Translations under genes and position numbers: made by a program
Shown: in pieces, positions 9,022 to 17,485 of the stretch
Layout: each line of letters begins with the position of its first letter
Numbering within the stretch: the stretch's first letter is position 1
Assembly: GCF_030068455.1 (NCBI RefSeq)
Contig: NZ_JAQOSQ010000026.1
Location: 1 to 48,283 of the forward strand
DNA from: Roseofilum casamattae BLCC-M143
Lineage (GTDB): Bacteria; Cyanobacteriota; Cyanobacteriia; Cyanobacteriales; Desertifilaceae
DNA: 48,283 nucleotides
Direction: 5' to 3'
The notes under the pieces: generated by a model
The model's database searches: none
What the model was told of the DNA's origin: nothing
The model's input: only the letters and a program-made list of their open reading frames with translations

Positions 9022-10464
9022 TTATCGTTTTAACTCGTTACCGCGAATTCCGGCATTGAGAAGTTCGCTCACCACTCCTCTCTCTGGAAAAAAACTGTTT
9101 CTGTCTAAGGATAGAAACGAAGAAGGAGGATAATCTTTTTGCAGTTCCTCTAACAGTAATTCTGCACCATCATCTGGACTATAGAACGTCCTTTCTGGAG
9201 CCAGTAAACTATTCCCCCGTGCTAGGGTTCGATCGATTTTACCTTGAATGGCTGATAATGTACCTCGTCCATGGATCGTTGCCGCTCCCTTAACTGGGTA
9301 AGCATACCCGTCTTCTTCATATTCAGGATTAGTGTGAATTGATAATCCAGCACCATTAAGAGCTAGATACACTTCTCCTGGCGATAAGGAGACTTCGATA
9401 TAGGAATCTGACATTTGTCGATCGCCAAGAAATTCAATCATGCGATTCGTGAATGCTACCACGGATTGAGCTTGGGGATTAGAACAGCCGAATGTAGATT
9501 TGGCTCTGAATAGATATCGGCCGTATCTCGGGTCTTTTTCGAGTAGGGGAGTTTCGTATACGGCTCGTTTCGCATCTCCACCCAATACCCCCATAACAAA
9601 AGAAAACTGGGGTTTAGTAGCTTGCTCAACGACCCATTTAACAAATTCTTCTGGGGTTTGACCGTCAGGGATCAAATCTTGAAATACACTCAGCCAATCC
9701 GAATATATCGGAGAATTTAGGGAAGGTATCCGGAAAATTGCTTCTACAGGAATAAAACCGGTTGGTTCTCGATTGGGATTACTGATACTGAGAAAAACAA
9801 TAATGAGGGGGACATTTCTTTGTTCGTTCCAATATCCGTCTGTATGCTGTTTAATAGAACCACCTCCATACCCGGCATTAACATGGTGTTTATCTGGATC
9901 GGGTCGCATGGTGTGCATGGTGGAGTTGAGATCCATATCTAGATCCATCCACGGGAATTGATTGTGAATGGCACAAATGGCTGCTAAGAGCAGTTTTGGA
10001 ACCAGCAATTGAGCGGAATAATTCTGAATCTCTTCAGCCGTATTTAAGTGTTCGGGAATTCTCAATCCATTGGGAGAAATCAAATCTGCCGGATCGATAT
10101 TTGTAAATAGATCGGGCGGTAGAATTTGAATTTTTTGAATATATGAAATAGAATCGCAGTGACGATCTTGGCTTTGGTTCGCAAATAGTTCGCGATAAGA
10201 TTGAAAGCAGTTTAAAGCTTTGTTTTCGCCATTTTCGTGCAAGATTTCGATAACGGCATAGCCTAGCTTTTTGAGAGTTGCTAGATTCAATTTCCCATAA
10301 TAACCGTCTTGTTTGGCGAGAGAAAGTTTAGTGCCTCCATATTTGAGGTGACGGTCGAATTCTTGAACGTCATAGCCTTTACCTCCCACATCAATTAAGT
10401 AATTGGCGATCGCTCTTTGCGTTTCTGACTTTAATGCTATAAAATTTATATTTTTCGCAGTCAT
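9022..10464 (-). CDS. Putative Fe(II)/2-oxoglutarate-dependent oxygenase, clavaminate synthase/TauD-like
   Basis: The likely metal motif is H207-x-D209 in SIKQHTDGYWNE, with the distal histidine H398 and a following arginine in TIHGRG, and a second conserved-looking arginine in KIDRTLARG (R412). The pattern H-T-D/E ... V-H-G-R ... D-R-x-L-x-R is that of asparagine/arginine hydroxylases and clavaminate synthase. At 480 residues it is longer than these (about 330-360): there is an N-terminal extension of roughly 130 residues, and an insertion with HTNPEYEEDGYAYP just before the distal histidine. Substrate and even the exact reaction (hydroxylation, desaturation, cyclisation) are unknown. It sits 79 bases after the aminotransferase gene, suggesting cotranscription. 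Confidence 0.6.
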   Translation of the reverse strand: MTAKNINFIALKSETQRAIANYLIDVGGKGYDVQEFDRHLKYGGTKLSLAKQDGYYGKLNLATLKKLGYAVIEILHENGENKALNCFQSYRELFANQSQDRHCDSISYIQKIQILPPDLFTNIDPADLISPNGLRIPEHLNTAEEIQNYSAQLLVPKLLLAAICAIHNQFPWMDLDMDLNSTMHTMRPDPDKHHVNAGYGGGSIKQHTDGYWNEQRNVPLIIVFLSISNPNREPTGFIPVEAIFRIPSLNSPIYSDWLSVFQDLIPDGQTPEEFVKWVVEQATKPQFSFVMGVLGGDAKRAVYETPLLEKDPRYGRYLFRAKSTFGCSNPQAQSVVAFTNRMIEFLGDRQMSDSYIEVSLSPGEVYLALNGAGLSIHTNPEYEEDGYAYPVKGAATIHGRGTLSAIQGKIDRTLARGNSLLAPERTFYSPDDGAELLLEELQKDYPPSSFLSLDRNSFFPERGVVSELLNAGIRGNELKR

Positions 10465-10543
10465 ATTTCACTTATTCAATCGACTAACAATACTCGAATT
10501 CAATATCTTAGAGATATCGATGAACTTCAGAAGAATTCTTTTT

Positions 10544-11980
10544 TCAAGATACAGCTTCTCCCAAACTTTTGTCAATTCGATTGAGTGCCCGAGCGATAAG
10601 TTCTTCTCCTTTCTCTTCAGTTTTTTGCCGATGGATTTTCTTCGCATCAAATTCTACAATTGCCTGGGGTAAACTCACTGAAAATCGGATATAGCACCGT
10701 TCTGGTATTCCTATCGGCACTGCAGTTACCCCAGCTTGCACCAACAACCATAAGGCAACATCCAAGTTCGTGTTAATCCTATCGCCATCGAATAAGCGAT
10801 CGCGCTCAAATTTCCCTTCCGCGATCGGTCGTACTCTTTCCAGGAAATCCGCTGTTATTTTCAATTCTTTAAAATGAGAAAAATCTCGATATAGATACAT
10901 TCCTGCTGTTGGCATGAAATTCGCCGATTTACGATCTCTCGATTGAGTCAAACCATGACTTTCAAATAGTTTTTCTAGACCGATGTCCAACTGATTTAAG
11001 CGGCTAGAATAAAGTTTTCTTGCCCAGGCAAGGGTTTCGCTCGGGTCGGATTGTATAATGGCACTTAAGGCGATTTCTCCTAAAGAATTGGAACTGATCG
11101 TTGTCGCTTTTTGCGTAATTCTTAAATATTCAATGAGCTGAGTATTTTTCGTAGCTCCCATCCCTAAAAGTAATCCCCCTACTCCCTCTTTTGATAAGGT
11201 ACAAGCCATGAATAAAGATTCCAGAAGTCTTTCCAGGGATTGTTTTTCCGATCCCCGAGCAAAACTGAGTCGTTTACTTAAGGTTTTTCCCAGAGTATAA
11301 TTCTCCTGAGGTTCCGGAGAATGAAATAAGGGGACATAAGCATCATCGCTTAATACTAGTAATGGCGCTTCTCCTTGAATTGCACGCCTATCGATCTCTT
11401 CTCTCAGCACGTCAATAATCCCATTCCAGTCCGTTTGAGTTAGGACAGCTCCTGAAGGATTATTTGGGTAATTAAAGACAATCATTTTAGCATTAGGATA
11501 ATTAGCTAACGTTGCTTTAACTACCTCTGGTTTTGGCTTCCATTCCTCCGCTTCGCTGGTGGGAATGATAATTCTTCGCGCTCCAGCTAATTCTATTGGC
11601 TGTTGATATTGGGGAAACGTTGGCTGAATTAGAAGTACGGGATCTCCCGGATTAAGAAGAGTCGTGCAAATACAGTAAAACAGGTGAGTAAAACCGGATG
11701 TTATGTTGATTTCGCGATCGCGATCGAACTCTAAACCATAACGTTGTTGAAAGTATTGAGCTGCATCTTTTCGTGCTTTGGGCGATCCATAGTGCGGGAC
11801 GCGGTAAAGAGAAATATCTGTCGATCGAACTTCATCAATTGCCGATCGAACGCCAGGAATTAAACCATGCCCGGGAGAGCCACTTCTAAAGCTAATTGCA
11901 TCAGGGTATTGACTTCCAAGAGTGGCAAATGTAACAAATGGAGAAGCGGGCAAGTTGGCAACTCTAGATGATAAATGCAT
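10544..11980 (-). CDS. PLP-dependent aminotransferase, class I/II
   Basis: This fold-type I PLP enzyme of 478 residues has the expected residues: SGFTHLFY (95-102) for phosphate/ring stacking, FNYPNNPSG (169-177) with the cofactor asparagine, SDDAYVPL (211-218) with the aspartate and tyrosine, the Schiff-base lysine in TLSKEG (K264) and the carboxylate arginine in YIRFSVSL. It is the first gene of the minus-strand run ahead of the oxygenase and twin methyltransferases. It could supply or remove the amino group of the pathway substrate, or, as some members of this fold do, catalyse an oxygen-dependent reaction. Insertions (GEAPLLVL region; YTLGKTLSKRLSFARGSE) make it longer than a typical 390-residue aminotransferase. 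Confidence 0.85.
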   Translation of the reverse strand: MHLSSRVANLPASPFVTFATLGSQYPDAISFRSGSPGHGLIPGVRSAIDEVRSTDISLYRVPHYGSPKARKDAAQYFQQRYGLEFDRDREINITSGFTHLFYCICTTLLNPGDPVLLIQPTFPQYQQPIELAGARRIIIPTSEAEEWKPKPEVVKATLANYPNAKMIVFNYPNNPSGAVLTQTDWNGIIDVLREEIDRRAIQGEAPLLVLSDDAYVPLFHSPEPQENYTLGKTLSKRLSFARGSEKQSLERLLESLFMACTLSKEGVGGLLLGMGATKNTQLIEYLRITQKATTISSNSLGEIALSAIIQSDPSETLAWARKLYSSRLNQLDIGLEKLFESHGLTQSRDRKSANFMPTAGMYLYRDFSHFKELKITADFLERVRPIAEGKFERDRLFDGDRINTNLDVALWLLVQAGVTAVPIGIPERCYIRFSVSLPQAIVEFDAKKIHRQKTEEKGEELIARALNRIDKSLGEAVS

Positions 11981-12038
11981 GATTGATTCTCAAAACCGAA
12001 TATCGCTCATTCTTATCCTATATCTTCCGATTCCGATT

Positions 12039-12269
12039 CTACTCATAAACTGCGATCGCCTCCCCTAAAATTTCCATTTTCGGTTCGATACCCAGTCCGG
12101 GAGCTTCTGGAGCGCGAGCTTTTCCCCATCATTGCGCGTGCCTCCAGTCGCCGTATCTACCGTTAACATATCCTGGCATAACATGGTCGAGGCGATCGCA
12201 GTATAACCGTCCGCCAGAAAGTCGGCAAGGATGTTCCAAAGGCAGGGTTACTCGAAATTCGCGAAATTC
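12039..12269 (-). pseudogene. Decayed gene remnant between the island and the peroxiredoxin gene
   Basis: A minus-strand frame ends in EAPGLGIEPKMEILGEAIAVYE and a stop at 12039. Upstream it reads on (RLDHVMPGYVNGRYGDW) but with an in-frame stop between GDWRHAQ and WGKARAPEAPG, and it is bounded by another stop at 12270. The PGLGIE ending resembles the C-termini of enolase-superfamily (mandelate racemase type) enzymes, but the match is short and I do not press it. The rest of the 11981-12424 interval shows no gene. Confidence 0.35.
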
Positions 12270-12424
12270 TCATTCTCTAGCAACTGACCTCAATAAAGTC
12301 AAGTGCAATTGATACAGAAATGTCAAAAATTGTAAATCCTCCAGCAACAAAAGCTGAAAATTGAAATCCATGTGGGATGATAGACCCTTGCATAAACTTA
12401 TCTTCAATTAAGGACATTAACTCT

Positions 12425-13063
12425 ATGGGTCTTCGACTTGGCGATACCGTACCCAACTTTACTCAAGCCTCCTCAGAAGGCGAAATTAACTTCTATGACT
12501 GGGCTGGAGATAGCTGGGTTGTATTGTTCTCCCACCCGGCAGACTACACCCCTGTTTGCACCACAGAATTAGGAACTGTAGCCAAACTTAAACCTGAGTT
12601 CGATAAGCGCAATGTCAAAACGATCGCCCTCAGCGTTGATGACGTAGACTCGCACAAGGGTTGGATTGGCGATATTAACGAAACCCAAGCAACAACGGTC
12701 AATTATCCGATTTTAGCGGATGCGGACAAGAAAGTTGCGGATCTCTACGATATGATCCACCCAGAATCTTTAAACAATTTGACCATTCGGACCGTATTTG
12801 TTATCGATCCGAATAAGAAACTGCGCTTGAATATTACCTATCCTGCCAGTACCGGACGGAATTTTGATGAAATTCTGCGGGTCATTGACTCCTTGCAGCT
12901 CACCGATAACTATCAGGTAGCAACTCCAGTTAACTGGACAGATGGAGATGATTGCGTTATCGTTCCGTCCCTGAAAGATCCGGAAGTACTGAAAGAGAAA
13001 TTCCCCAAAGGCTACAAAGAAATCAAGCCCTATCTGCGGATGACTCCTCAGCCCAATAAATAA
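12425..13063 (+). CDS. 1-Cys peroxiredoxin (Prx6 type)
   Basis: The enzyme reduces hydrogen peroxide and lipid hydroperoxides through a single peroxidatic cysteine. The active-site motif PADYTPVCTTE holds C45 and T42, and there is no resolving cysteine nearby. The C-terminal dimerisation arm typical of Prx6 (TPVNWTDGDDCVIVP, FPKGYKEIKPYLR) is complete. The frame is open from 12377, but the ATG at 12425 gives the canonical MGLRLGDTVPNF start and the normal 212-residue length. A strong hairpin terminator follows the stop. Confidence 0.95.
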   Translation: MGLRLGDTVPNFTQASSEGEINFYDWAGDSWVVLFSHPADYTPVCTTELGTVAKLKPEFDKRNVKTIALSVDDVDSHKGWIGDINETQATTVNYPILADADKKVADLYDMIHPESLNNLTIRTVFVIDPNKKLRLNITYPASTGRNFDEILRVIDSLQLTDNYQVATPVNWTDGDDCVIVPSLKDPEVLKEKFPKGYKEIKPYLRMTPQPNK

Positions 13064-13127
13064 GCCCAACCGAATTTGCGATCGCATGGGGCGATCGCAA
13101 TAATCGATGAAACATGGGATACTCCTA

Positions 13128-13177
13128 GGGCAGACGAATTGCGAGAGAAATTGCATTCGCTCTGCCCATTCTTTTAT
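13128..13177 (+). terminator. Terminator after the peroxiredoxin gene
   Basis: The arms GGGCAGACGAATTGC (13128-13142) and GCATTCGCTCTGCCC (13153-13167) pair almost fully with one-base bulges and a ten-base loop. ATTCTTTTA follows. The hairpin lies 65 bases past the peroxiredoxin stop and ahead of the cysteine synthase gene, so the two are probably separate transcripts. Confidence 0.75.
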
Positions 13178-13227
13178 ACAAAGTTTGTCTAAAATTAAAC
13201 TACAGCACTCTTTTAATTCTCCGACTT

Positions 13228-14205
13228 ATGGATATCAAAACAGGATTTGTCGATACCGTTGGCCATACTCCTCTGATTCGTTTAAATAGTTTTTGTGAGG
13301 AAACCGGATGCGAAATTTTGGGGAAAGCTGAATTTCTCAATCCCGGAGGTTCCGTCAAAGACCGAGCCGCCTTGTATATTATTGAGGATGCCGAACGACA
13401 AGGATTGCTCAAACCCGGCGGTACGGTGGTTGAAGGGACTGCGGGGAATACGGGAATTGGATTAGCTCATATCTGCAATGCGAAAGGATATCGTTGCAAA
13501 ATTATTATCCCGGAAACTCAATCTCAAGAAAAATTTGATGCCCTGCGCGTGTTGGGAGCGGACGTACAAGCTGTTCCCGCCGTTCCTTATCGCGATCCGA
13601 ATAATTATGTGAAACTTTCAGGTCGAGTGGCGCAAGAGTTGGAGAATGCGATTTGGGCAAATCAATTTGATAATTTAGCCAATCGGATTGCTCATTATGA
13701 AACCACCGGACCGGAAATTTGGGAACAAACCGAAGGTAAAATTGATGGTTGGGTAACGGCAACCGGAACGGGCGGAACCTATGCGGGAGTGGCGCTATAT
13801 TTGAAAGAGAAAAATCCCAACATTCAAACTGTAGTTGCCGATCCCATGGGGAGCGGGTTATATTCTTATGTGAAAACCGGAGAAATTAAACCGGAAGGCA
13901 ATTCAGTGACTGAGGGAATTGGTAATTCTCGAATTACGAAAAATATGGAAGGCGTACCCATTGATGATGCTATTCAAGTGGACGATCGCGAATGCATTCG
14001 CGTCATTTATCAACTTTTGCGCCAAGATGGTTTATTCATGGGCGGTTCGGTGGGTATTAATGTGGGTGCTGCGGTGGCTTTAGCCAAGCAAATGGGCCCC
14101 GGACATACGATCGTCACCGTGCTTTGCGACGGGGGCGCTCGCTATCAGTCGAAGTTATATAATCGCGAATGGTTAGCGTCAAAAGATTTGCTTCCGAGTT
14201 ATTAG
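13228..14205 (+). CDS. cysK: Cysteine synthase (O-acetylserine sulfhydrylase)
   Basis: This PLP enzyme replaces the acetyl group of O-acetyl-L-serine with sulfide to make cysteine. The Schiff-base lysine K44 lies in NPGGSVKDRAA, the substrate loop is EGTAGNTGIG, and the phosphate loop GTGTGGTYAG is intact. At 325 residues it is in the usual range. The PGHTIVTVLCDGGARYQSKLYN ending and the YRDPNNYVKLSGRVAQ insert resemble a cyanobacterial subgroup annotated as cysteine synthase A, so use of other acceptors is possible. It converges on the methyltransferase gene with a two-base gap. The sat gene at 37213-38385 belongs to the same sulfur assimilation route. Confidence 0.9.
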   Translation: MDIKTGFVDTVGHTPLIRLNSFCEETGCEILGKAEFLNPGGSVKDRAALYIIEDAERQGLLKPGGTVVEGTAGNTGIGLAHICNAKGYRCKIIIPETQSQEKFDALRVLGADVQAVPAVPYRDPNNYVKLSGRVAQELENAIWANQFDNLANRIAHYETTGPEIWEQTEGKIDGWVTATGTGGTYAGVALYLKEKNPNIQTVVADPMGSGLYSYVKTGEIKPEGNSVTEGIGNSRITKNMEGVPIDDAIQVDDRECIRVIYQLLRQDGLFMGGSVGINVGAAVALAKQMGPGHTIVTVLCDGGARYQSKLYNREWLASKDLLPSY

Positions 14206-14207
14206 CA

Positions 14208-14963
14208 TCAAATTCGATAAGCGATAAGGCGCAACCGGCGATAGTCGGCAAACCAAGTTCCCTCTCGGTAGAGATGGGGGCGCAGTTTAGTTTCTATTTC
14301 GTGCAGAATTTGCGATCGCTTATCGACGGGAATTGTGGCGAGTAAATGACTGGCAAACATGGTAACCCAATTGCTCAATCCTCCATCGCCTTCTAGAGGA
14401 GTGGGGCGATCGAAAAGTTGCGCAAAAACGACTTCAAATCCATAAGCTTCGAGCAGGGTACTGTATTCGGAAATACTGGGAAAATACCAGAGTTGAGCGG
14501 GAGCGACATAACCCTGAGTTGCCAGAGTTTCTCGTAAGGTAGTGGAAATTGCGCTAATATTTCCTTTGCCTCCAAATTCTGCGACCAAACGTCCTCCAAC
14601 TTTTAGTGCCTGGCTCATGCCTTGTACAACCGCTTCGGCGTTGCTCATCCAATGCAAAGCAGCGTTAGAAAAAATGGCATCAAAACGCTCTTTCCAAACC
14701 AATTGCTCGCCATCGATAACTTCAAAGAGTACATGGGGATAATTGGTTCTGGCTTGTTCTATCATAGAGGTAGCGCGATCGCATCCAATAACCGTTGCTC
14801 CAGATTCCGCAATTTTTGCCGCTAAATGACCGGTTCCACACCCGAGATCGAGGATTGTCTCTTCCGGTTGTGGCGACAAGATCGTTACCAAATCTTCAGC
14901 CATCTGCGAAACATAGTGATGGCGATCTTCATACAGTTTTGCATTCCAAGATTGCTCGATCAT
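14208..14963 (-). CDS. Class I SAM-dependent methyltransferase, trans-aconitate methyltransferase-like
   Basis: Motif I is TILDLGCGTGHLAAKIA, followed by VIGCDRATSMIEQAR and FDAIFSNAALHWM, the pattern of Tam/UbiE-like small-molecule methyltransferases. The ATG at 14963 (MIEQSWNAKLYEDRH) is preferred to a TTG at 14984; it gives 251 residues. The NAKLYEDRHHYVSQMA start and a C-terminal region with EIETKLRPHLYREGTWFADYRRLRLIAYR support the Tam-like class. The substrate is unknown. The gene is convergent with cysK and unrelated in sequence to the twin methyltransferases of the island. Confidence 0.8.
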   Translation of the reverse strand: MIEQSWNAKLYEDRHHYVSQMAEDLVTILSPQPEETILDLGCGTGHLAAKIAESGATVIGCDRATSMIEQARTNYPHVLFEVIDGEQLVWKERFDAIFSNAALHWMSNAEAVVQGMSQALKVGGRLVAEFGGKGNISAISTTLRETLATQGYVAPAQLWYFPSISEYSTLLEAYGFEVVFAQLFDRPTPLEGDGGLSNWVTMFASHLLATIPVDKRSQILHEIETKLRPHLYREGTWFADYRRLRLIAYRI

Positions 14964-15101
14964 AAGTTCAGTCTCTAGACCCAATACTCGCTAAATATAA
15001 CAGGGAAAAAGATAACCCAGAAATTTTCTATTCCCTATTCCGCGAAACCAGAGTACGCTAAACTTATATGAAGTAGTGTTAGCGATCGTTAAACTCTGCC
15101 T

Positions 15102-15833
15102 GTGCAATTCGGAACTCTTTACGGTATTGGCGTCGGCACCGGCGATCCAGAATTAATTACCCTGAAAGGATGGAAACGACTTCAAAACAGTCCCGTAGTT
15201 GCCTTTCCTGCCGGACGAGATAACCAACTAGGTTTCGCCGAAACCATTATTGCTCCGTGGCTCCAGCCCTCGCAAACCAAATTACCTCTAGAATTTCCCT
15301 ATCTTCAGGATAGCGATCGCCTGCAAGAGGCCTGGGATCGAGCGAGCGACAAAGTCTGGAACTATCTCAGTCAAGGACAAGACATAGCATTTGCTTGCGA
15401 AGGCGACATTGGGTTTTATAGTACCTTTAACTACCTAGCGCAAACCCTGCAACGAGACCATCCGGAAGTAGAGATTATCCTCATTCCCGGAATTTCCTCC
15501 CCCATGGCTGCCGCATCGGTACGAGGAAAACCCCTAACCTGGCGAGACCAACGGTTAACCATATTACCCGCCCTCTATCATATGGAAGGATTGGAGAGCG
15601 CCCTAGATATCTCAGATGTCACCGTCCTGATGAAAGTTAGCTCCGTTTATCCTCAAGTTTGGAACGTCCTGAAACGGCGCAACCTCTTAGAACATTCTTA
15701 TATCGTCGAGCGAGCCACATTACCGGAGCAAACGATCTATACTAACTTAGGCGATCGCCCCGAGCTGTCACTCTCCTACTTCTCCGTCCTCATCATCCAC
15801 TCTAACTCCTCCTCTACTGCGATCGGTAACTGA
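15102..15833 (+). CDS. cobI: Precorrin-2 C20-methyltransferase
   Basis: This SAM enzyme methylates precorrin-2 at C20 to give precorrin-3A (or the cobalt form, as CbiL), an early corrin-ring step of cobalamin synthesis. Tetrapyrrole methylase features are clear: GIGVGTGDPELITLKG at the N-terminus, CEGDIGFYSTFNYL, and PGISSPMAAASVRGKPL. The start is GTG at 15102 (MQFGTLYGIGVG); no upstream ATG is suitable. The 243-residue length is normal. The next gene begins 6 bases after its stop, so the two are probably cotranscribed. Confidence 0.93.
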   Translation: MQFGTLYGIGVGTGDPELITLKGWKRLQNSPVVAFPAGRDNQLGFAETIIAPWLQPSQTKLPLEFPYLQDSDRLQEAWDRASDKVWNYLSQGQDIAFACEGDIGFYSTFNYLAQTLQRDHPEVEIILIPGISSPMAAASVRGKPLTWRDQRLTILPALYHMEGLESALDISDVTVLMKVSSVYPQVWNVLKRRNLLEHSYIVERATLPEQTIYTNLGDRPELSLSYFSVLIIHSNSSSTAIGN

Positions 15834-15839
15834 TGAGCC

Positions 15840-17081
15840 ATGACCTATTCTCCCCTATATCCATCCTCCAAACCCGCTCTCCAACCCTTCTGGATCGCCA
15901 CGATTGCCTCCGTAGCCTTTCACGGTCTCCTGTGGATTAATATACCAACTCGCAGTGGAAGCGATCGCCCAGTACTTGACGGCGTAGACTTAGTGCAACT
16001 CACTCCCGAACAACTCGAGCGACTGCCCGATCTGAACAGCTCTCCCGAACTCACCTTACCTCCAATTAACCCAGACGCTTGGCAAACCCCCACTCTCCCT
16101 TCCGCCCCAGAGAATGCTGAAGGCATAACCCTACCTCCGTCACTATCGGGACTGCCCGCACCGCGCGCCTCCCTAGAACTGCCTCCACCACCCGTCTTAC
16201 AACTGCCTCCTTTAGGAAATCCTCCCTCCTACCGAGAACCATTAGTTTTACCCACTCTGCCCCCTCCTCCCGAGCCTCCTCCACAGTATGACGATGCCAA
16301 CCCTCTGCCGACTCTACCTCCAGAAGATCTCGATTTAGAAATTAATAACTTAGGAAAAGTCCCCGGAGAAGACACCGAACCGCCAGAAGGCACAGAACCG
16401 CCAGAAGGCACGGAGCCGCCAGAAGGCACGGAACCGCCTCCAGAGCCTCCCGCGCCCATTTTACCTAACGAAATCCCAGAAGCCGCGATCGCCGAATTGC
16501 GTCGCCTGCAAGAAGCCTATAGACAAGAACAACAAGCCACAGAACCCGACACAGAACCAGTTCCCAACGATCCAGAAGGCAATATTCCCCCAGAGGCAGA
16601 ACCGGAAGGAGAACCCGAACCTCCCGAAGGCGAACCCCTGCCGCTCCCACCCGTCCCCGTCCCTGTCGATCCCCTACTGGCGCAACTGGAAGCATTGAAA
16701 GAACAAATTACCTATAATCCCGAAGGAACTAGCGAAGAAGAAGTAGTGGCAACCCTCGAATCTTGGTTGCCTGCCGTGCAAGAGCAAGCCAATAATCCCG
16801 ATCTCGGCTGGCAAAACCAAGAGCTAACCCTCACTTTACCGGAACTCGCCTGTCGCAGTCGGATTAACGGACGAGGCAGTGTCGGAGCGCTCGTCGATCC
16901 CGATGGAGTCATTGTCGGAGATTTAGACTTAATCCAAAGTACCGGTTATCTACTCCTAAACGAAACCGCATTAGAAGCCGTTCGCAATTACGCATTTGAG
17001 AGCACCGGAACCTACGAACTCTATCTGTTCAAAATTCTCTTTGAGTTGCCAGAGTCTTGTGTTCCTGGCGAAGCTGCATAA
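15840..17081 (+). CDS. TonB-like energy transducer, proline-rich
   Basis: The layout is that of TonB: a short cytoplasmic start, one membrane anchor (FWIATIASVAFHGLLWINIP, about 17-36), a very long Pro/Glu periplasmic spacer (about 60-290), and a C-terminal beta domain (CRSRINGRGSVGALVDPDGVIVGD to ILFELPESC). The spacer contains four perfect EGTEPP-type units (about 179-200) encoded by near-identical 18-base DNA repeats, a probable slippage site. It may energise outer-membrane transporters; its position directly behind cobI and the presence of two iron porins in the window are suggestive, but no TonB-dependent receptor or ExbBD is present here. Confidence 0.75.
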   Translation: MTYSPLYPSSKPALQPFWIATIASVAFHGLLWINIPTRSGSDRPVLDGVDLVQLTPEQLERLPDLNSSPELTLPPINPDAWQTPTLPSAPENAEGITLPPSLSGLPAPRASLELPPPPVLQLPPLGNPPSYREPLVLPTLPPPPEPPPQYDDANPLPTLPPEDLDLEINNLGKVPGEDTEPPEGTEPPEGTEPPEGTEPPPEPPAPILPNEIPEAAIAELRRLQEAYRQEQQATEPDTEPVPNDPEGNIPPEAEPEGEPEPPEGEPLPLPPVPVPVDPLLAQLEALKEQITYNPEGTSEEEVVATLESWLPAVQEQANNPDLGWQNQELTLTLPELACRSRINGRGSVGALVDPDGVIVGDLDLIQSTGYLLLNETALEAVRNYAFESTGTYELYLFKILFELPESCVPGEAA

Positions 17082-17197
17082 TTTAGCGTTGGCGATCGCG
17101 CTCTCGTAGGGATAATCTACTCACCTTAACCCAAAGAAGCGATCGCCACCTACTTCATACCAAATCCGTTTTATTGAGGAGGTTTTTAGGGTCTGCC

Positions 17198-17225
17198 GTA
17201 GAGACAAGGCATGCCTTGTCTCTAC
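17198..17225. repeat. Perfect 28-base palindrome
   Basis: The sequence GTAGAGACAAGGCA and its exact complement join with no spacer to form a 28-base perfect palindrome centred on GCATGC. It lies in a 404-base gene-free interval (17082-17485) between the TonB-like gene and mutS, which converge. Palindromes of this kind occur as interspersed repeats in cyanobacteria and may also act as bidirectional terminators. Confidence 0.85.
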
Positions 17226-17367
17226 TCGGTTTCGGTTAATTATTGAATATATTAGTCTGTGGTAACTGGATTTGGTCTCATTCATTTTTGCCAATATTCG
17301 GGTTTTCTGTTACCGTGCATGACAGCTATAGTCAATTCGATTAAAAGTGAGACAAATAATTATGTGA

Positions 17368-17426
17368 GGACTGAGCGCAGTCGAAGTCCGGGTTGGTTGC
17401 GGTGTCCGAGCTTCGGCTCCGCTCAG
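17368..17426. repeat. Interspersed stem-loop repeat (CTGAGCG...CGCTCAG)
   Basis: CTGAGCGCAGTCGAAG (17371-17386) pairs with CTTCGGCTCCGCTCAG (17411-17426) with two mismatches across a 24-base loop; GGACT/AGTCC also closes the left half on itself. The CTTCGACTGCGCTCAG core is a repeat seen in many bacterial genomes, and a related form is present at 36685-36724. It sits just past the 3' end of mutS. Confidence 0.7.
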
Positions 17427-17485
17427 CTCTCATTGGCTTTACGATTTTATGTTTCACTGTTATTGCAATCAACTATACATAGATT

